Notes: generated from the sequence alone by a model not told the origin. Shown: positions 7,971-15,912, counted from the stretch's first letter. The stretch: DNA of 31,020 nucleotides from Melioribacteraceae bacterium (GCA_027858595.1 JAQICK010000383.1:1-31020), one strand, 5' to 3'. A program made the numbers and translations.

Positions 7971-8240
7971 TTACCAACTGGCTTTTTTAATTCCAGGAAT
8001 CTCGCCTTTTAGAGCCATTTCTCTAAATACAAGTCTTGAAATTCCAAATTTTCTATAGTAACCACGAGATCTACCTGTCATAGTACATCTATTTTTTAAT
8101 CTGACTGGCGAAGCATTTTTAGGTAGCTTTTGTAATCCTTCGTAATCACCGTTTTCTTTTAATTCTTTTCTAATAGCTGCATATTTTTCAACAACTTTTC
8201 TTCTTTTAGCTTCTCTAGCTAGTAATGATTTTCTTGCCAT
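7971..8240 (-). CDS. rpsN: 30S ribosomal protein S14, zinc-free form
   Basis: S14 is a late-binding protein of the small-subunit head. The 89-residue length and the single cysteine (NRCTMTGRSRGYYRKFGISR) mark the longer C- form that needs no zinc, rather than the 61-residue zinc form. The end GEIPGIKKASW is the family tail. The start is ATG, 13 bases after the rplE stop; the order rplE-rpsN-rpsH is standard. Confidence 0.96.
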   Translation of the reverse strand: MARKSLLAREAKRRKVVEKYAAIRKELKENGDYEGLQKLPKNASPVRLKNRCTMTGRSRGYYRKFGISRLVFREMALKGEIPGIKKASW

Positions 8241-8253
8241 GTATGTTTACCAC

Positions 8254-8871
8254 CTAAGCTTGTTTTTTTATAAAAGGAAGTCCAAATGCCAATAATAATT
8301 CGTATGCCTCATTATCAGTTTTGGCAGTAGTCACAAAAGTAACGTCCATTCCTAAAACTTTATTAATTTTATCAACATCAATTTCTGGAAACATAATTTG
8401 CTCTTTTATACCAAGAGTATAGTTGCCTCTACCATCAAAAGATTTATCTGGAATACCTCTAAAGTCACGTACACGAGGTAATGCAATAGCAATTAGTCTA
8501 TCTAAAAACTCATACATTTTTCTACCACGAAGAGTAACTTTTGCACCTATTTTCATACCTTCACGAAGTTTAAAGTTAGATATAGCTTTTTTAGCGACTC
8601 TTATTTGAGCTTTTTGCCCAGTAATTGTTTCTAAATCTTTCACAGCAAAATCTAATACTTTAGAATCTTGAGCTGCTTCACCAATACCCATATTAACAAC
8701 AATTTTTTCTAACTTTGGAACTTGCATTATGTTGCTATATGAAAATTTTTCCATCATCTTTCCGATGATTTCTGCTTTATAACTATCAAAAAGACGTAAA
8801 GGAGTATTTACATTACTTGTTTCTTTTACAACTTCTTCTTTAGCTACTTTTTTTGTTTCTTTCTTTGCCAT
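8254..8871 (-). CDS. rplE: 50S ribosomal protein L5 with N-terminal extension
   Basis: L5 binds 5S rRNA and forms part of the central protuberance, contacting the P-site tRNA. It has 205 residues against about 180 in most bacteria. The extra part is an N-terminal stretch of about 22 residues rich in Lys and Glu (MAKKETKKVAKEEVVKETSN). The canonical fold then begins around LRLFDSYKAEIIGKM, with KLEKIVVNMGIGEA and GIPDKSFDGRGNYTLGIKEQ. The start is ATG; the first internal methionines are already inside the conserved fold, so the extension is probably real. Confidence 0.95.
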   Translation of the reverse strand: MAKKETKKVAKEEVVKETSNVNTPLRLFDSYKAEIIGKMMEKFSYSNIMQVPKLEKIVVNMGIGEAAQDSKVLDFAVKDLETITGQKAQIRVAKKAISNFKLREGMKIGAKVTLRGRKMYEFLDRLIAIALPRVRDFRGIPDKSFDGRGNYTLGIKEQIMFPEIDVDKINKVLGMDVTFVTTAKTDNEAYELLLAFGLPFIKKQA

Positions 8872-8896
8872 GTCTAGTCTTAATCCTTAAATTGAA

Positions 8897-9220
8897 TTAC
8901 AGCATCTCGCCTGTTTTCTTACTAACTCTAACAATTTTTTTCTTGCCAGTTTTATCATCTATAATAATTTTTGATCCAACTCTGGTAGATTCAGAAGTTT
9001 TAGTATCTACAATCATTACATTTGAAACGTCAATTGGAGCTTCCATTTCAATAATTCCACCTTGTGGATTTGCTTGATTTGGTTTAGTGTGCTTCTTACG
9101 TAAGTTAACACCTTCAATAATAACTCTATTTTTTTTAGGAAATACTTTAAGAACTTTACCAGTACTACCTTTTGAGTTACCTGCAATTACAATAATATTA
9201 TCGTTTTTTCTAATTTTCAT
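8897..9220 (-). CDS. rplX: 50S ribosomal protein L24
   Basis: L24 is an assembly-starting protein of the large subunit and lies beside the peptide tunnel exit. It carries a KOW motif (KNDNIIVIAGNSKGSTGKVLKV) and KKHTKPNQANPQGGIIEMEAP, both typical. I chose the ATG at 9220-9218 (107 residues). A GTG two codons earlier, at 9226, is also in frame and would give 109 residues; an AGGA site is 10 bases from the ATG and 4 from the GTG, so the start is not settled. Confidence 0.93.
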   Translation of the reverse strand: MKIRKNDNIIVIAGNSKGSTGKVLKVFPKKNRVIIEGVNLRKKHTKPNQANPQGGIIEMEAPIDVSNVMIVDTKTSESTRVGSKIIIDDKTGKKKIVRVSKKTGEML

Positions 9221-9237
9221 TTTCACAAAATCCTTAT

Positions 9238-9606
9238 TTATAACACTTCAGGTGCAAGTGAAATAATTTTCATAAATTTCTTATCTCTAAGCTCACGTGC
9301 AACAGGACCAAAAATACGAGTACCAATTGGTTCATTTTGAGCATTCAATAGAACAGCAGCATTTTCGTCGAATCTAATATAAGAACCATCATTACGTCTT
9401 ACTTCTTTAGCAGTTCTTACCACAACAGCTCTAGTAACCTCACCTTTTTTAATATTTCCTTTAGGAATAGCAGCTTTAACCGTAACAACAATTAAATCAC
9501 CAACACTTGCGTATCGTCTTCCACTACCACCTAATACTTTTATACATCTAATTTTTTTAGCACCAGAATTATCTGCAACTGCTAAGTTTGTTTCTGTTTG
9601 AATCAT
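9238..9606 (-). CDS. rplN: 50S ribosomal protein L14
   Basis: L14 sits at the subunit interface and forms bridges with 16S rRNA; it is also the docking site of the silencing factor RsfS in many bacteria. It has 122 residues with MIQTETNLAVADNSGAKKIRCIKV at the start and the signature region GTRIFGPVARELRDKKFMKI. Length is exactly that of most bacterial L14. The start is ATG and it is the first gene of the spc group, 26 bases after rpsQ. Confidence 0.97.
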   Translation of the reverse strand: MIQTETNLAVADNSGAKKIRCIKVLGGSGRRYASVGDLIVVTVKAAIPKGNIKKGEVTRAVVVRTAKEVRRNDGSYIRFDENAAVLLNAQNEPIGTRIFGPVARELRDKKFMKIISLAPEVL

Positions 9607-9632
9607 TTCAAAATTCTCCTAATCGCTGACTA

Positions 9633-9890
9633 TTACTTAGCTTTTTCAACTATTTCAACTAATCGCCAATTTTTATTTTTACTAATTGGTCGTGTTTCCA
9701 TTATTTTAACAACATCGCCGATTTTACATTCGTTACTTTCATCGTGAGCCATTAGTTTGGTTGTTTTTTTGAAATACTTTTTATAGATAGGGTGAGCTAC
9801 CTTTCTTTCAATAGCAATAGTAATGCATTTATCCATGCCATTCTTAACAACAACACCAATTCTAGTTTTTCTTAAAGCTCTTGTTTCCAT
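9633..9890 (-). CDS. rpsQ: 30S ribosomal protein S17
   Basis: S17 is an early 16S rRNA-binding protein with an OB fold. It has 85 residues, with RKTRIGVVVKNGMDKCITIAI, the loop HPIYKKYFKKTTKLMAHDE, and the family end IGDVVKIMETRPISKNKNWRLV. The start is ATG at 9890-9888. It closes the S10 group, following rpmC and preceding rplN. Confidence 0.96.
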   Translation of the reverse strand: METRALRKTRIGVVVKNGMDKCITIAIERKVAHPIYKKYFKKTTKLMAHDESNECKIGDVVKIMETRPISKNKNWRLVEIVEKAK

Positions 9891-9915
9891 TGTAATTCCA
9901 ATTTCCTAATTATTC

Positions 9916-10116
9916 TTAATCAGCTTGTTTTGCTTGATTTTCTTTAAGCACAGTTTTTAATTTTGCTATATCTTTTTTAACTAAATCTAACTTAGCAGTA
10001 TTAGTTAAGTTTTTAAGTTCATTCTGGAACCGAAGATCAACTAAATTTTGTTCTTCTTCTTCAATTCTTTTTACTATTTCATCATTATTCATTTCACGAA
10101 TTTCGTAGATCTTCAT
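9916..10116 (-). CDS. rpmC: 50S ribosomal protein L29
   Basis: L29 lies at the peptide tunnel exit next to L23, where trigger factor and SRP dock. It is a helical hairpin of 66 residues; MKIYEIREMNNDEI and NLVDLRFQNELKNLTNTAKL are recognisable. The start is the ATG at 10116-10114: an AAGGA site lies six bases upstream and would directly abut the alternative TTG at 10122. It lies 14 bases after rplP. Confidence 0.94.
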   Translation of the reverse strand: MKIYEIREMNNDEIVKRIEEEEQNLVDLRFQNELKNLTNTAKLDLVKKDIAKLKTVLKENQAKQAD

Positions 10117-10130
10117 CTTCAATCCTTAAA

Positions 10131-10553
10131 TTAATTTTCTTCGTAATCAGGTCTTACAGAAGTTGTTGTTTTAATTGGTAATTTATGACCAGCTAATCTA
10201 AAAGCTCTCATTGCCACTTCTTTTGGAACACCTGTAACTTCAAAAAGAATTCTTCCGGGTTTAACTACGGCAACCCAAAATTCAGGATTAGCTTTACCTT
10301 TACCCATTCTTACTTCTAAAGGTTTTTTAGATACAGGTTTGTCAGGAAAGATTCTAATCCAAACTTTTCCATCTCGCTTCATAGTACGCGTAATTGCAAT
10401 ACGACACGCTTCTATTTGACGACTAGTAATCCAACCTGCTGATGTAGCTTTTATTGCAAAATCACCAAAGTTAATTGTACTTCCTCGAAAAGCTTTACCT
10501 TTTCTTCTACCTCTATGTGATTTTCTATATTTTACTCTTTTGGGCATTAACAT
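10131..10553 (-). CDS. rplP: 50S ribosomal protein L16
   Basis: L16 organises the A-site side of the peptidyl transferase centre. It has 140 residues, with MLMPKRVKYRKSHRGRRKGKA at the start, GWITSRQIEACRIAITRTMKR, and KGKANPEFWVAVVKPGRILFE. The double methionine start (MLMP) is common in the family, so I kept the first ATG at 10553. It follows rpsC by 20 bases. Confidence 0.96.
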   Translation of the reverse strand: MLMPKRVKYRKSHRGRRKGKAFRGSTINFGDFAIKATSAGWITSRQIEACRIAITRTMKRDGKVWIRIFPDKPVSKKPLEVRMGKGKANPEFWVAVVKPGRILFEVTGVPKEVAMRAFRLAGHKLPIKTTTSVRPDYEEN

Positions 10554-10573
10554 TAGAACAACTCCTAAAACTC

Positions 10574-11215
10574 TTAATCAGATAATCTTTTTCCTAAAAC
10601 TTCACCTTTATAAATCCAAACTTTAATTCCTATAGAACCATATATAGTTTGGGAAGTAAATGTACCATAATCAATGTCAGATCTTAAAGTATGCAAAGGC
10701 ACTTTACCATCTCTATACTGTTCACTTCTAGCCATTTCAGCACCGCCTAAACGACCAGCACACATTACTTTTATACCTTCAGCACCCATTCTGCGTGCAG
10801 AAGTAATTGCAGATTTCATTGCTCTTCTAAAAGAGATACGTCCTTTAAGTTGAACACCAATGTTTTCAGCAACAAGATATGCATCAAGCTCTGGCCTTTT
10901 GATTTCTGAAATTTGGACTTTAACTTCTTTATTAGTAATGCTTTTTAATTCTTGTTCAAGTTGTGCAATTTCTTTTCCACTTTTACCAATAACTACACCT
11001 GGTCTTGAAGTATGTATAGTAACAACAGCATTTTTTGACGTACGGTCAATAATAATTCTAGAAATACCAGCTTTTTTCAAACGATTTCTAACATACATTC
11101 TTAACTTTTTATCTTCATTCAATTTCTCAGCATAACTACCATTTTCCCACCAGTTGGATTCCCAACCTCGGATTATACCTACTCTAAAACCTATTGGATT
11201 TACTTTCTGACCCAA
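10574..11215 (-). CDS. rpsC: 30S ribosomal protein S3
   Basis: S3 forms part of the mRNA entry channel and helps the ribosome unwind mRNA. The 213-residue protein starts MGQKVNPIGFRVGIIRGW, has a KH domain (VVIGKSGKEIAQLEQEL), and the C-terminal domain with ARRMGAEGIKVMCAGRLGGAEMAR. The start is TTG at 11215-11213, supported by a GGAGGA ribosome binding site just upstream and by the conserved MGQKVNP. It lies 14 bases after rplV. Confidence 0.97.
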   Translation of the reverse strand: MGQKVNPIGFRVGIIRGWESNWWENGSYAEKLNEDKKLRMYVRNRLKKAGISRIIIDRTSKNAVVTIHTSRPGVVIGKSGKEIAQLEQELKSITNKEVKVQISEIKRPELDAYLVAENIGVQLKGRISFRRAMKSAITSARRMGAEGIKVMCAGRLGGAEMARSEQYRDGKVPLHTLRSDIDYGTFTSQTIYGSIGIKVWIYKGEVLGKRLSD

Positions 11216-11229
11216 ATATTCCTCCTCAA

Positions 11230-11574
11230 CTAACTTTTGCTAGCTACGACTATTGTTAAGTGATTAGATCTCTTCCTTACAGTATAAGCTCTACCCATTG
11301 GTGCAGGTAGCATTCTTTTTAATGTAGGACCTTGATTTACAAATGCTTCTTTAATATATAAATCAGAAGGTTCTAAATTAGATTCTTCGTCCTTATTCAT
11401 TAGATTAGAAACAGCAGAACGCAAAACTTTTTCTGCATTTTTAGCAGGATGTTTAGCACTGAAGTGAAGCACTTCCATAGCCTTTTCTACTCCCATACCT
11501 CTCACGAGGTCGATAACCAATCTCATCTTTCGCGGAGATGAGCCAATGTATCTATGTGTTGCTCTAGCTTCCAT
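11230..11574 (-). CDS. rplV: 50S ribosomal protein L22
   Basis: L22 lines the peptide exit tunnel with a long beta hairpin, the site of some macrolide-resistance changes. It has 114 residues. YIGSSPRKMRLVIDLVRGM is the N-terminal signature and GPTLKRMLPAPMGRAYTVRKRSNHLTIVVA the hairpin and end. No obvious deletion is visible in the hairpin. The start is ATG, in the normal place between rpsS and rpsC. Confidence 0.96.
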   Translation of the reverse strand: MEARATHRYIGSSPRKMRLVIDLVRGMGVEKAMEVLHFSAKHPAKNAEKVLRSAVSNLMNKDEESNLEPSDLYIKEAFVNQGPTLKRMLPAPMGRAYTVRKRSNHLTIVVASKS

Positions 11575-11595
11575 TTACATAATACCTTATAAAAT

Positions 11596-11886
11596 TTATT
11601 TTCTAATCTTTGATGCTTTTTCAGATTTAGACATTGGATGTCCTCTAAAAATTCTAGTAGGAGAAAACTCTCCCATTTTATGACCAACCATATTTTCAGA
11701 AATATATACAGGAATCATTTTATTACCATTGTGAACCGCAATTGTGTGTCCTACAAAATCTGGAGTAATTGTAGAAGACCGAGCCCAGGTTTTAATAATC
11801 TTTTTCTGGTTTGTATCGTTTAATTGTTGAACTTTTTTATCCAATTTAATATCAATATATGGACCTTTTTTGACTGATCTAGGCAT
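11596..11886 (-). CDS. rpsS: 30S ribosomal protein S19
   Basis: S19 lies in the small-subunit head and makes bridge contacts with S13 and the large subunit. It has 96 residues. MPRSVKKGPYIDIKLDKKV, RSSTITPDFVGHTIAVHNG and HKMGEFSPTRIFRGHP are the family's conserved stretches. The start is ATG, 14 bases after rplB. Confidence 0.97.
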   Translation of the reverse strand: MPRSVKKGPYIDIKLDKKVQQLNDTNQKKIIKTWARSSTITPDFVGHTIAVHNGNKMIPVYISENMVGHKMGEFSPTRIFRGHPMSKSEKASKIRK

Positions 11887-11900
11887 ACTTAATCTCTATT

Positions 11901-12728
11901 TTATTTCTTTCTTCGTTTAACAATAAATTTATTAGATTCTTTCTTTTTCTTTCTAGTTTTGAAACCTTTCGCAGGCTGTCCCCAAGGTGACACAGGATGA
12001 CCACCACCAGAACTTTTTCCTTCACCACCACCCATTGGATGATCTACAGGATTCATAACAACACCACGAACTTTAGGTCTTCTGCCTAACCAACGGCTTT
12101 TACCAGCTTTACCTAAACTAATATTTTCAATTTCTGCATTTCCAACTTCGCCATAAGTAGCCATACATTCTAGAGAAACTAATCTAACTTCACCAGAAGG
12201 TAATTTAAGTTGAGCATATTTATCTTCTTTAGCAGCAAGTTGAATTGACATTCCAGCAGAGCGAGCTAACTGCCCACCTTTGCCTGGTTTTAACTCAACA
12301 TTATGAATTAAACTACCAAGCGGAACATGCTTTAATTTCATTGCATTACCAACTTTAATCTCAACTCCTTCGCCAGCAACAACTTTATCGCCAACTTTCA
12401 ATCCATTAGGAGCAAGAATGTATCTTTTTTCACCGTCTAAATAATGAAGTAATGCTATTCTACAAGATCTGTTAGGATCGTATTCTATAGAAAATACTTT
12501 TGCAGGAACATCAAACTTATTTCGTTTGAAATCAATAATTCTGTATCTTTTTTTGTGTCCACCACCAATATGACGACTAGTAATTCTACCGTGATTATTT
12601 CTACCACCAGATTTTCTAAGTGCCACAGTTAAGGATTTTTCTGGAATAGATCTAGTAATTTCATCAAAAGTTGAAATGGACTGATATCTAGTTCCAGGTG
12701 TATTCGGTTTTAATTTTCTAATTCCCAT
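11901..12728 (-). CDS. rplB: 50S ribosomal protein L2
   Basis: L2 is one of the most conserved large-subunit proteins, needed for subunit joining and peptidyl transferase activity. It has 275 residues. The OB and SH3-like core is followed by the C-terminal loop PVDHPMGGGEGKSSGGGHPVSPWG, which includes the conserved histidine known to matter for peptidyl transfer in E. coli (H229 there). The basic end KTRKKKKESNKFIVKRRKK is typical. The start is ATG, between rplW and rpsS. Confidence 0.97.
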   Translation of the reverse strand: MGIRKLKPNTPGTRYQSISTFDEITRSIPEKSLTVALRKSGGRNNHGRITSRHIGGGHKKRYRIIDFKRNKFDVPAKVFSIEYDPNRSCRIALLHYLDGEKRYILAPNGLKVGDKVVAGEGVEIKVGNAMKLKHVPLGSLIHNVELKPGKGGQLARSAGMSIQLAAKEDKYAQLKLPSGEVRLVSLECMATYGEVGNAEIENISLGKAGKSRWLGRRPKVRGVVMNPVDHPMGGGEGKSSGGGHPVSPWGQPAKGFKTRKKKKESNKFIVKRRKK

Positions 12729-12753
12729 TTAATAAAGCTCCAATTCCTAATAT

Positions 12754-13047
12754 CTACACTTCTTCAAAAAGATCTAGTTTCTGATCTTCTTTTAACGTAA
12801 TAATTGCTTTCTTAAACTGAGGTGTTTTTCCACTAAATCTACCTTTTTTAGTAAATTGAGTTTTTGTTTTGCCTTTATACCTAATAGTATTAATAGCAAC
12901 AACATTAACCTCAAATCTTTTTTCTATTGCCTTAGCAATTTCAATCTTATTTGCATTGTAATTAACAATAAACCCATATTTATTTTCTCTTTCCATAATG
13001 GCTGTCATCTTTTCAGTAACAATGGGTTTTATCAAAATATTATTCAT
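12754..13047 (-). CDS. rplW: 50S ribosomal protein L23
   Basis: L23 sits at the tunnel exit and is the main docking site for trigger factor and SRP. From the ATG at 13047-13045 it has 97 residues: MNNILIKPIVTEKMTAIMER, then NKYGFIVNYNANKIEIAKAIEKRF and the loop GKTKTQFTKKGRFSGKTPQFKKAI. An in-frame TTG at 13059 lies four bases after an AAAGG site and would add four residues (MVFR), so the start is uncertain. The gap to the rplD stop is about 20 bases. Confidence 0.92.
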   Translation of the reverse strand: MNNILIKPIVTEKMTAIMERENKYGFIVNYNANKIEIAKAIEKRFEVNVVAINTIRYKGKTKTQFTKKGRFSGKTPQFKKAIITLKEDQKLDLFEEV

Positions 13048-13067
13048 TCTAAATACCAATTAACCTT

Positions 13068-13694
13068 TTAATTGAACACACTAACTAATTTATCAACTGC
13101 ACTTTTCTGCACAACTAAAACTTGATTATTTAATAAATCATAAGTAGATGCTTTCTCTGCTTCAAGAATAAAAACTCTATCAATATTTCTACCTGATTTA
13201 TAAACATTTTCTTGATGATCAGTTGTTAGAAGAAGTGTTTTCTTTCCAGCAATTTTTAATGCATCAAGCATTTTTACAAAATCTGTTGTTTTAGGAGAAT
13301 CGTAATTAAAATCCTCTACAATCATAATTTGATTAGCAAGAGCTTTATGTGATAAAGCAGATTTACGAGCTAGTTTGCTAACTTTTTTATTTAATTTTTG
13401 TCTGTAATTTCTAGGCTTAGGTCCAAAAATAGTACCTCCACCAATCCAGATGGGTGAGCGTATTGTACCTGCCCGAGCAGAACCTCTACCTTTTTGACTA
13501 AAAGGTTTTCTACCACCACCACGAACTTCACTACGTTCTTTAGTTTTATGTGTACCTTGACGCTGATTAGCTAAATAAGCTTTAACAGCAAGATAAACAA
13601 CATGGTCATTTGGTTCAATTGCAAAAATATCATCTGATAATTCTACTGAAGATCCTTCTTGACTTCCGTCTATTTTATAAACATCTAACTTCAT
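13068..13694 (-). CDS. rplD: 50S ribosomal protein L4
   Basis: L4 has a globular domain on the ribosome surface and a long loop reaching the tunnel constriction; in E. coli it represses the S10 operon. From the ATG at 13694-13692 it has 208 residues. The loop carries ANQRQGTHKTKERSEVRGGG and KPFSQKGRGSARAG, and the globular part contains SHKALANQIMIVEDF. The frame is also open upstream to a TTG at 13721, but that would overlap the rplC end and adds a non-conserved stretch, so I prefer the ATG. Confidence 0.93.
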   Translation of the reverse strand: MKLDVYKIDGSQEGSSVELSDDIFAIEPNDHVVYLAVKAYLANQRQGTHKTKERSEVRGGGRKPFSQKGRGSARAGTIRSPIWIGGGTIFGPKPRNYRQKLNKKVSKLARKSALSHKALANQIMIVEDFNYDSPKTTDFVKMLDALKIAGKKTLLLTTDHQENVYKSGRNIDRVFILEAEKASTYDLLNNQVLVVQKSAVDKLVSVFN

Positions 13695-13704
13695 AATTAA
13701 CCAA

Positions 13705-14322
13705 TTACTTTTTAATTTCAACTATTGAATTAATTGCTCCAGGAACAGCACCTTTTACTAAAAGAATGTTCTTATCTGCAAATATTTTAACTATTTTTAG
13801 GCCAGATGTAGTTATAGTTTTATAACCCATTCTTCCACCCATTTTCATACCTTTCAAAACTCGTGAAGGATAAGAACTTTGACCAATAGAACCAGGAGCT
13901 CTTTCTCTATCACCTTGACCATGAGTTCTTTGACCACCATGAAAACCATGACGCTTCATTACACCTTGAAAACCTTTACCTTTACTTTTCCCAGTAACTT
14001 TTACTACATCTAGTTCTGTACAGAGATCAGTATTAATCTGGTCACCAACTTTATAATCTGAAATGTCAAATTTTCTAAATTCTTTTAATACAGAAGATGG
14101 TTTCAAATTAACTTTTTTATAGTATTCAATTTGAGGCTTATATAAGTGTTTTTATTTTTTTTCGCCTAAACCTAATTGAAGTGCGTCGTATCCATCAATC
14201 TTTTTTGTTTTAATAGTTACAACAGTACATGGACCAGCTTCAATAACTGTAACAGGTGTTACAATTCCATCTTCTGAATAGTAGTTTGTCATTCCTATTT
14301 TTTTACCTAACAATCCTGGCAT
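13705..14322 (-). pseudogene. rplC: 50S ribosomal protein L3 gene interrupted by one in-frame TAA
   Basis: L3 starts 50S assembly and reaches the peptidyl transferase centre. The ATG at 14322-14320, with AAGGA seven bases upstream, opens MPGLLGKKIGMTNYYSEDG and runs 56 codons to GLGEKK, then meets TAA at 14154-14152. The same frame continues without a shift: KHLYKPQIEYYKK, then 133 residues from a possible TTG at 14106, ending GAVPGAINSIVEIKK. Counting the stop as one residue, the total is 205, a normal L3 length. In E. coli the same spot reads AKKANRVTKP, so the stop replaces one residue, commonly Glu or Ala. No sign of wider decay is seen. It could be a sequence error, a true nonsense change, or recoding. 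Confidence 0.85.
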
Positions 14323-14332
14323 CGTTCAATCC

Positions 14333-14641
14333 TTATAACTTAATCTCAATATCAACACCAGCTGGAATCTCTAATTTACTTAAAGAGTCTACTGTTTTGT
14401 TGTTTGAGTTATGTATATCAATAATTCTTTTGTGTGCTCTAATTTCAAATTGTTCACGAGATTTTTTATCTACATGAGGAGAACGTAAAACTGTATATAC
14501 TGATCTTCTTGTTGGCAAAGGAATAGGGCCTGAAACTAAAGCTCCAGAACTCTTTACAGTTTTTATAATTTTTTCAGTCGATTTATCAATCAAAATATGA
14601 TCATATGATTTTAACTTAATTCTAATTTTTTGACCTGCCAA
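14333..14641 (-). CDS. rpsJ: 30S ribosomal protein S10 (NusE)
   Basis: S10 is a small-subunit head protein and, as NusE, links NusG and the ribosome to RNA polymerase. It has 102 residues with MAGQKIRIKLKSYDHILIDK, SGALVSGPIPLPTRRSVYTVLRSPHVDKKSREQFE and the end GVDIEIKL. The start is TTG at 14641-14639, supported by an AAGGAG site nine bases upstream. It leads the S10 group, 62 bases after tuf with a hairpin in the gap. Confidence 0.97.
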   Translation of the reverse strand: MAGQKIRIKLKSYDHILIDKSTEKIIKTVKSSGALVSGPIPLPTRRSVYTVLRSPHVDKKSREQFEIRAHKRIIDIHNSNNKTVDSLSKLEIPAGVDIEIKL

Positions 14642-14662
14642 AATTTGTTTCTCCTTGAAATT

Positions 14663-14690
14663 TGCCCGATTAAGAATTCTTAATCAGGCA
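14663..14690 (-). promoter_or_regulatory. Hairpin in the tuf-rpsJ gap
   Basis: The minus strand has a 12-pair inverted repeat: TGCCTGATTAAG, loop AATT, then CTTAATCGGGCA, with one G-T pair. It starts 13 bases after the tuf stop and ends just before the rpsJ ribosome binding site. No U-run follows on the minus strand, so it does not look like a normal intrinsic terminator for tuf; it may protect the tuf 3' end or be a processing site between the str and S10 parts. Function is inferred. Confidence 0.6.
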
Positions 14691-14703
14691 TTAAAATACT
14701 TTC

Positions 14704-15912
14704 TTATTTAATAATTTTTGCTACAACTCCAGCACCAACTGTTCTACCACCTTCACGGATAGCAAAACGTAGTCCTTCTTCCATAGCAATTTCTGAAATC
14801 AATGAAATTGACATTTTAACATTATCACCAGGCATTACCATTTCGGTACCTTCTGGTAAAGTAGCAATACCAGTAACGTCAGTTGTTCTGAAATAGAACT
14901 GAGGTCTGTAACCATTAAAGAATGGTGTATGACGTCCACCTTCATCTTTTGAAAGAATATAAACTTCACTTTCAAAATCAGTATGTGGGGTAATAGAACC
15001 AGGTTTCGCTAGTACCATTCCTCTTTGAATTTCTTCTTTATTTACACCACGCATTAGAATACCAGCGTTGTCCCCAGCCATAGCTGAATCAAGTTCTTTT
15101 CTGAACATTTCAATACCAGTAACAACAGTTTTCTTGTTCATTCCAAGACCAAGAAGAATAACATCTGTTCCAATCTTAACTTGACCTCTTTCAACTCTAC
15201 CGGTTGCAACTGTACCACGACCAGTAATTGAAAATACATCTTCAACAGGCATTAAGAATGGTTTGTCAGCATCTCTTTCAGGAATAGGAATATATTCATC
15301 AACAGCATCCATTAATTCCCAAATACTGTTCATTCTTGGATCTTCTTTATCTGCTTCTGTATCAGAAGAAGCTTCTAATGCTTGAAGTGCAGAACCCATA
15401 ATAATAGGAATATCATCGCCTGGAAATTCATATTCATTTAAAAGTTCTCTTAATTCCATCTCAACAAGTTCTAATAATTCTTCATCATCAACCATGTCAA
15501 CTTTGTTCATATAAACAACAATTTTAGGAACACCAACTTGACGAGCAAGCAAGATATGTTCTCTAGTTTGTGGCATAGGACCATCTGTTGCAGCAACTAC
15601 TAGAATTGCTCCATCCATTTGAGCCGCACCAGTAATCATGTTTTTTACATAATCGGCATGACCAGGACAATCCACATGTGCATAATGTCTGTTTGCTGTT
15701 GAATACTCAACATGTGCTGTTGCAATTGTAATTCCTCTTTCTCTTTCTTCAGGTGCATTATCAATACTATCGAATGATCTTTGCTCTGATAAACCTTTTT
15801 TTGCTAAAGACATAGTAATAGCGGCTGTTAATGTTGTTTTACCATGATCTACATGACCAATAGTTCCGATATTAACATGAGGTTTACTCCTATCAAATTT
15901 TTCCTTTGCCAT
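14704..15912 (-). CDS. tuf: Translation elongation factor Tu
   Basis: EF-Tu carries aminoacyl-tRNA to the A site as a GTP complex. It has 402 residues. The GTPase motifs are G19-HVDHGKT-26, T62 in switch I, D81CPGH85, N136KVD139 and S174AL176, all intact. Domains 2 and 3 follow (PVEDVFSITGRGTVATGRVERG; PFFNGYRPQFYFRTTDVTG). A short polar, acidic stretch at about residues 181-195 makes it longer than the 394-residue E. coli protein; similar inserts occur in some FCB relatives, from memory. The start is ATG with AGGAG upstream. It is the only tuf in the window. Confidence 0.98.
   Translation of the reverse strand: MAKEKFDRSKPHVNIGTIGHVDHGKTTLTAAITMSLAKKGLSEQRSFDSIDNAPEERERGITIATAHVEYSTANRHYAHVDCPGHADYVKNMITGAAQMDGAILVVAATDGPMPQTREHILLARQVGVPKIVVYMNKVDMVDDEELLELVEMELRELLNEYEFPGDDIPIIMGSALQALEASSDTEADKEDPRMNSIWELMDAVDEYIPIPERDADKPFLMPVEDVFSITGRGTVATGRVERGQVKIGTDVILLGLGMNKKTVVTGIEMFRKELDSAMAGDNAGILMRGVNKEEIQRGMVLAKPGSITPHTDFESEVYILSKDEGGRHTPFFNGYRPQFYFRTTDVTGIATLPEGTEMVMPGDNVKMSISLISEIAMEEGLRFAIREGGRTVGAGVVAKIIK

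Noticed and set aside
14107..14154. L3 explained as a simple frameshift
   Set aside because: The frame is identical before and after the stop, so a single insertion or deletion cannot explain it; only a base change, read-through or paired slippage fits.
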